NCBI GenBank assembly: GCA_913043075.1
Contig: CAJWLI010000044.1
Coordinates: 1-9,550, forward strand
Reading direction: 5' to 3'
Source of the DNA: an uncultured Gammaproteobacteria bacterium
GTDB taxonomy: Bacteria > Pseudomonadota > Gammaproteobacteria > Pseudomonadales > Azotimanducaceae
Length of the DNA: 9,550 nucleotides
Shown piece after piece: positions 6,270 to 9,550 of this stretch. Within the stretch, counting starts at the first letter, position 1; the number at the start of each line of letters is the position of its first letter. The notes beneath the pieces are model-generated. The model was not told the DNA's origin and searched no databases. It worked only from the letters and a program-made list of their open reading frames with translations. Position numbers and translations under genes: made by a program.

Positions 6270-7184
6270 CTAGCTAAATTCAGGGATAATTTCATCAATG
6301 CATAATCGAGTCTGCTCCATTACCTCCCTGGTGCCCGATGCCATAGGCAGCAAGACAAACTTCTGACAACCCACATCGATAAATTCTTTAATTCTCTCGA
6401 CTATTTCTGAGGTGTTTCCAACCACGTAATACCTTCTGGCATTTTTCCCCATTCGAGCAGTTATTCCCTTCGTGGTTGACAGGACCGATCTGTCTTCTTG
6501 ATTCCCGAATCTGAAAAGAAGCGTGGCGCCGTAATGATCGTCATCAATTTCTCTTTCTGTGTTCTTCAGTGCCTCCTTGACACCAGAAACTACTGCGCCT
6601 GCAGTCTCTGGAGAATCAATTCCGCCCAGCCAGCCGGTTCCAATTCTTGCTGTCCTCTTAACTGCTATTTGACTCGAGCCCCCTATCCAAAGCGGGATAG
6701 AGCCATTGGCAGGTTTTGGAGTTATGACAGCATCTTTATAGGAGAAGTGTTCTCCTTGGAAGGTAACCGAATCTTCGGCCCAAAGCCTAGACACAATCTC
6801 TAAAGCCTCATCGGCTTTCTTTCCTCGTCCCTTTGTCGAGATATTGGTAGCAGTATAATCTCGGGAGATCTTGCTACCCAACCCGAAAGCGGGCAAGAGC
6901 CGTCCGCCACTGATATAATCGATGGTGGCACATTGCTTAGCAGTGACTAGAGGGTCACGAATCGCTATGGAAGCGACATTCATCCCAAACCTAATCGACT
7001 CAGTATACCCAGCTAAAATTGCCATCGCAGAAAGGCATTCAAGCATTGACTCTTTTGAAACCAGACGATCAGTCTGCCAAATCGAATCCACTTTCCCAGC
7101 TTCGCATTTATCTACCCACTTAAAGTAGTCTCTTGCATTATCAAAAGGGAAGACTGAGGTTCCCATACCGATGCCAATTGCCAT
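6270..7184 (-). CDS. Luciferase-like (LLM class) flavin- or F420-dependent oxidoreductase
   Basis: TIM-barrel oxidoreductase of the bacterial luciferase superfamily, 304 residues, probably cytoplasmic. Typical features in order are an N-terminal barrel strand (MAIGIGMGTSVFP), a WQTDRL segment at 36-41, the family signature SGGRLLPAFGLG at 92-103, KPANGSIPLWIGGSS at 157-171 and a C-terminal VVGNTSEIVERIKEFIDVG (254-272), common in F420-type members. Such enzymes are either FMN-dependent monooxygenases or F420-dependent dehydrogenases/reductases. The sequence read by eye does not decide between cofactors, and the substrate is unknown. The start is well supported: AAAGGA (7196-7191) lies six bases before the ATG. 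It follows the ICL/PEP mutase-family gene on the same strand after 101 bases and is followed 24 bases later by the 59-residue gene, suggesting one transcription unit for a catabolic step. Confidence 0.9.
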   Translation of the reverse strand: MAIGIGMGTSVFPFDNARDYFKWVDKCEAGKVDSIWQTDRLVSKESMLECLSAMAILAGYTESIRFGMNVASIAIRDPLVTAKQCATIDYISGGRLLPAFGLGSKISRDYTATNISTKGRGKKADEALEIVSRLWAEDSVTFQGEHFSYKDAVITPKPANGSIPLWIGGSSQIAVKRTARIGTGWLGGIDSPETAGAVVSGVKEALKNTEREIDDDHYGATLLFRFGNQEDRSVLSTTKGITARMGKNARRYYVVGNTSEIVERIKEFIDVGCQKFVLLPMASGTREVMEQTRLCIDEIIPEFS

Positions 7185-7250
7185 GATCTTTCCTTTATTT
7201 TATTTAAGATCCGAATGTTCTTTGAAAAAAAATGGGCCCCGTAATATTTG

Positions 7251-7269
7251 CAGATTCTTAAACAATCTG
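7251..7269 (-). other. Hairpin in the gap between lyase and LLM genes
   Basis: CAGATT (7251-7256) and AATCTG (7264-7269) form a perfect 6-base stem with a 7-base loop, 17 bases after the lyase stop on the minus strand. It is not directly followed by a T-run; on the minus strand a run of eight T residues occurs only about 20 bases further on (7233-7226), after a GGGCCC palindrome. It could be a weak attenuator, an RNA-processing site or chance. It does not justify calling a strong terminator between the two genes. Confidence 0.3.
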
Positions 7270-7285
7270 AAATCCCGTCACAGAT

Positions 7286-8131
7286 TTATTTTTTTTGAGG
7301 AAGCCTTTCATCTAACTCCCAAATACGATCAAAACCAAGCAGACTATTAAGTGTCCCTAAATCAGCAACTTTCTCTGGGGATGCTGCCTTAAGATTTCTC
7401 GCTGCATTGGATATCGCGCCATAAACTGCGCCCAACAAGTAGGTTGGATGCAATATAATCGAAAAACCCATCTCGAATAGACACTTATCGCTAAAGATAG
7501 GCGTGACACCGCCTTGAACCATATTAGCCACTAGAGGGATCGAGTCGAAGCGATTACAAATCCGTTCAAGTTGAGATTCGTTTTCGGGGGCCTCAATGAA
7601 CAAAATATCAGCTCCAGCTTCTATGTAGTCATTACCGCGTCGACAAGCGTTATCAATTCCTTCGATACCAAGCGAATCAGTTCTTGCTATTATGAGGAAG
7701 TCATCAGAGGCTCTTGATTCTTTTGCTACACGGATTTTCTCGACCATCTCTGTTTTTGAAATCACGCTGCGATTACGGGTATGACCGCATCGTTTAGGAA
7801 ACTCTTGGTCTTCTAACTGGATCGCATCTGCTCCTGATTGCTCGTAACCTACGACCGTCTGCTCTACGTTAGCGAGCCCTCCAAAACCAGTGTCACCATC
7901 AGCAATGATTGAAGAAGTTGTCACCTGAGCGATAGATCTCAGTCGGTCATTCATTTGACTGAAGGAGACGAACCCTGCGTCAGGAAGACCTAGGAGAGTG
8001 GCACTTACCCCGTACCCCGACATATACAAAGTGTCAAAATTTTGGTTCTCACATACAAGCGCTGAAAACGGATCGAAAACGCCTGGGACAGAAAAACGAT
8101 GACCTTTCTTCAAACGCGATTTAATCCCCAT
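7286..8131 (-). CDS. Isocitrate lyase/PEP mutase superfamily lyase (methylisocitrate lyase-like)
   Basis: TIM-barrel enzyme that makes or breaks C-C (or C-P) bonds next to a carboxylate, with a metal ion. Numbering from the chosen ATG (281 residues), it has the Mg-binding ADGDTGFG with Asp78 and Asp80, the LEDQ segment at 106-109, KRCGH at 113-117 with the catalytic Cys115, and ARTDS at 149-153. The KRCGH cysteine points to a lyase of the methylisocitrate or 2,3-dimethylmalate type rather than a phosphonomutase or the cysteine-less oxaloacetate decarboxylases. No citrate synthase-like, PrpD or aconitase gene is nearby, so the 2-methylcitrate cycle is not indicated and the substrate is open. 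The frame reaches a TTG at 8167, but AGGAGG at 8147-8142, ten bases before the ATG at 8131-8129, marks the better start; the extra 12 residues upstream look unlike the family N-terminus. First gene of the lyase-LLM-small protein unit. Confidence 0.9.
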   Translation of the reverse strand: MGIKSRLKKGHRFSVPGVFDPFSALVCENQNFDTLYMSGYGVSATLLGLPDAGFVSFSQMNDRLRSIAQVTTSSIIADGDTGFGGLANVEQTVVGYEQSGADAIQLEDQEFPKRCGHTRNRSVISKTEMVEKIRVAKESRASDDFLIIARTDSLGIEGIDNACRRGNDYIEAGADILFIEAPENESQLERICNRFDSIPLVANMVQGGVTPIFSDKCLFEMGFSIILHPTYLLGAVYGAISNAARNLKAASPEKVADLGTLNSLLGFDRIWELDERLPQKK

Positions 8132-8246
8132 TAGATAGATGCCTCCTTTTCCATATTCTGCGGCCAAAGCAACACGCAGATACTCTGGCTAATTTACTTA
8201 ATGTAACCTATTATTTTGCCAGTTCATCAATTTTTCCGGAAAATAA
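8132..8246. promoter_or_regulatory. Divergent promoter region between lyase and MDR genes
   Basis: This 115-base AT-rich gap separates two divergent genes. A TATTAT at 8209-8214 is a possible -10 for the + strand gene, with only a poor -35 (TGGCTA, 8186-8191). An inverted repeat TTAC-N5-GTAA spans 8194-8206 just upstream of that -10. The perfect Shine-Dalgarno AGGAGG of the minus-strand lyase is at 8147-8142. No convincing minus-strand promoter was picked out by eye. Confidence 0.4.
8232..8243. promoter_or_regulatory. 12-base perfect palindrome over the MDR ribosome-binding region
   Basis: TTTTCCGGAAAA is a perfect palindrome ending three bases before the MDR ATG at 8247. Its GGA (8238-8240) is also the only Shine-Dalgarno-like stretch for that gene. 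A protein bound here would block elongation or RNA access just ahead of the start, but this could also be an incidental AT-rich symmetry. Confidence 0.3.
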
Positions 8247-9227
8247 ATGAGAGCTCTGGTTTGTCAAAGTTATTCAGGACCTAACGGCTTAAAACTCGAA
8301 GAAGTTGAAATGCCCACACCTTCAGGTAATCAGATATTGATGAAGATCGAGGCTGCTGGTATCGGGTATGTCGACGCTTTAATGGTGGCTGGAAAGTATC
8401 AAATAAAACCCAAGCTACCCTACGTGCCTGGAAGTGAGATTTCAGGGACAATTGTCTCAGCGGGTGAAACGCAAGGAAATTTAAAGGTCGGACAAAGAAT
8501 TCTTGCAACTTCAAGCTCAGGCGGGTTGGCGGAATTTGCAACAGTAGATACGGGCAACTGCGTTCCAATTCCAGACACCTTTCAATTCAATGCAGCTGCA
8601 GGATTTCTTGTTAACTACTGCACAGCACTTTACGGTTTTAGATATTGTGGACAGCTTCGACCCGAGGAAAATGTTCTGGTTCTTGGAGGAAGCGGAGGAG
8701 TGGGACTTGCAGCAATCGATTGCGCAAAAACGCTTGGAGCAAGAGTAATCGCGGCGGCCTCTACCGAAGAAAAAAGAGACGCATGTCGCAAAGCCGGTGC
8801 AGATTTTGTGCTGGATTACGAAAAAGAAGATTGGAGAAATGATATTAGAAGTATTTTGGGTTCGGCGCCTTTAGATATGGTTTACGACCCAGTAGGAGGA
8901 AAATATGCTGAGCCGTCTTTAAGATCCCTTGGACCGGGAGGAAGGTTTCTCGTGGTTGGTTTCGCCTCAGGTGAAATACCTTCTTTCCCCGCAAATCTTA
9001 CTTTGCTCAAAAGATGTTCTGTCATAGGTGTCAACTGGGGCGGACACATCGCCCAAAACCCAGGAACCGTAAAAGAAGTAATTTCTCAATTAATGGACTG
9101 GGTCCTTGAGGGGAGAATCAAACCTCGGGAGGGCCAAGTCTTCAAGTTGGAGGATGCCCCCCTCGCGATGCAACAAATTCTTGAAAGAAAAGCGATCGGT
9201 AAAGTCGTAGTAAATCCACACAATTAG
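8247..9227 (+). CDS. Zinc-independent MDR: NAD(P)H:quinone oxidoreductase/enoyl reductase family
   Basis: Medium-chain dehydrogenase/reductase of COG0604 (quinone oxidoreductase, zeta-crystallin and crotonyl/acryloyl reductase relatives), 326 residues, soluble. The N-terminal GroES-like domain (about 1-120) contains YVPGSEISG at 59-67; the structural and catalytic zinc cysteines of alcohol dehydrogenases are missing. The Rossmann domain begins with LVLGGSGGVGLAAIDCAK (144-161), where the GGSGGVG loop binds NAD(P)H, and GGRFLVVGFASGEIP follows near 231-245. The family reduces quinones or activated double bonds such as enoyl-CoA. Which applies here is not visible, although a reductase beside an acyl-CoA ligase and a lyase would suit an acyl-CoA route. 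The ATG at 8247 has only a weak GGA ahead of it. It is transcribed divergently from the lyase-LLM unit. Length and motifs are complete. Confidence 0.92.
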   Translation: MRALVCQSYSGPNGLKLEEVEMPTPSGNQILMKIEAAGIGYVDALMVAGKYQIKPKLPYVPGSEISGTIVSAGETQGNLKVGQRILATSSSGGLAEFATVDTGNCVPIPDTFQFNAAAGFLVNYCTALYGFRYCGQLRPEENVLVLGGSGGVGLAAIDCAKTLGARVIAAASTEEKRDACRKAGADFVLDYEKEDWRNDIRSILGSAPLDMVYDPVGGKYAEPSLRSLGPGGRFLVVGFASGEIPSFPANLTLLKRCSVIGVNWGGHIAQNPGTVKEVISQLMDWVLEGRIKPREGQVFKLEDAPLAMQQILERKAIGKVVVNPHN

Positions 9228-9317
9228 ATATGTCTGAACAACTGTTAGGTCACCTTGAAGTCACCTCGGCGAGATTGGTGTGGAGAGGAAATTTTGCTGC
9301 CCCCCAATCTGAAAAAA

Positions 9318-9550
9318 TTATCTGAATGGCCAGATTATCAGAACGTTGGTTGACCTCTTATAACTTTGGTAATCGGGATCACCTCCCCAACGGGACTCCG
9401 CCTGCCTTTCAAGGAGATTAATTCCTGAAATCTTGGTTAAAAGCAGAAAAACGAATATTGGTGAAATTAAAGTCACGTGTTGCCAACCCTCAAGAACAGG
9501 CAAAGCAACAACTGCTAACCCTGACCAAAGCATAATTTCACCGAAGTAGT
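9318..9550 (-). CDS. DUF1295 family membrane protein, C-terminal part (cut by window edge)
   Basis: Incomplete gene: the frame is open to base 9550 and clearly continues beyond it, so the ATG at 9533 is internal and not the start. The visible about 77 residues are the C-terminus of DUF1295 (PF06966), a multi-spanning family related by fold to steroid 5-alpha-reductase and isoprenylcysteine methyltransferase. Diagnostic features are YFGE just before MLWSG, the hydrophobic segment SPIFVFLLLTKISGINLLER, the DPDYQSYKRSTN stretch and the terminal IWPFR, corresponding to the usual Y-x-x-Y-x-x-x-T-S...PWPP ending. These proteins are predicted membrane oxidoreductases of unknown substrate, often near lipid or fatty-acid genes. 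The gene converges on the MDR gene with a 90-base gap that holds no clear terminator. Confidence 0.85.
   Translation of the reverse strand, partial: YFGEIMLWSGLAVVALPVLEGWQHVTLISPIFVFLLLTKISGINLLERQAESRWGGDPDYQSYKRSTNVLIIWPFR

Noticed and set aside
6498..6803. Plus-strand 101-codon open frame
   Set aside because: It is antisense to the LLM gene, whose motifs are intact across the same stretch.
7286..8131. prpB of the 2-methylcitrate cycle, or a phosphonate-making PEP mutase
   Set aside because: No PrpC, PrpD or aconitase neighbours support the first; the KRCGH catalytic cysteine and absence of phosphonopyruvate decarboxylase argue against the second. Kept as a family-level call.
8281..8568. 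Minus-strand 95-codon open frame
   Set aside because: It lies inside the MDR gene and has an arginine/leucine/serine-rich shadow-like composition.
9318..9533. Complete 71-residue membrane protein starting at the ATG 9533
   Set aside because: The frame stays open to the window edge and the residues before that ATG (YFGE) match the conserved DUF1295 sequence, so the gene is only cut off.
1..9550. CRISPR array, tRNA/rRNA, insertion sequence, phage or toxin-antitoxin genes
   Set aside because: No regularly spaced repeats, tRNA-like cloverleaf, transposase or integrase motif, or terminal inverted repeats were seen on either strand.

Overview
This window looks like chromosomal DNA from a Gram-negative, probably marine, proteobacterium. 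A gammaproteobacterium is my best guess, by inference from protein style (RarD, AlkK/DmdB-type acyl-CoA ligase, COG1033 RND exporter, Zn-free MDR reductase, DUF1295). Base composition is moderately AT-leaning and even throughout. Genes are tightly packed, some start with TTG, and I see no tRNA, rRNA, CRISPR array, insertion sequence or phage gene. No stretch over 300 bases lacks a gene; the longest non-coding gaps are about 115 bases and are the two divergent promoter regions.

Layout. Left block, + strand: a RarD-type 10-TM permease (3-920, 5' end at the window edge), an AMP-forming fatty acyl-CoA synthetase (1020-2660) and a Nudix hydrolase of CoA-pyrophosphatase type (2721-3356). The Nudix gene overlaps tail to tail by 25 bases with a minus-strand 764-residue RND/MMPL exporter (3332-5626, TTG start). 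A divergent promoter region follows (5627-5740), then a stand-alone Rieske [2Fe-2S] ferredoxin on + (5741-6061).

Right block: three minus-strand genes that look like one transcription unit, read from 8131 down to 6066. They are an isocitrate lyase/PEP mutase superfamily lyase (7286-8131, start moved to an internal ATG with a perfect Shine-Dalgarno), a luciferase-like (LLM) flavin oxidoreductase (6270-7184) and a 59-residue helical protein of unknown function (6066-6245). A second divergent region (8132-8246) separates this unit from a + strand zinc-independent MDR/quinone oxidoreductase (8247-9227). The right edge holds the C-terminal end of a DUF1295 membrane protein (minus, 9318-9550, incomplete).

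How they may work together (inference). Acyl-CoA ligase, CoA pyrophosphatase, Rieske ferredoxin, LLM oxidoreductase, C-C lyase, enoyl/quinone reductase and DUF1295 (steroid 5-alpha-reductase-like fold) fit a peripheral catabolic neighbourhood for lipid-, branched-acid- or terpenoid-like compounds, with the RND protein handling a hydrophobic molecule. No single gene identifies the substrate, and the partners expected for the ferredoxin (oxygenase, reductase) are not in the window. I found no clearly unprecedented system. The items most worth checking are the lyase-LLM-small protein unit, the repeated 15-base motif before two consecutive genes, and the two palindromes in the divergent promoter regions.
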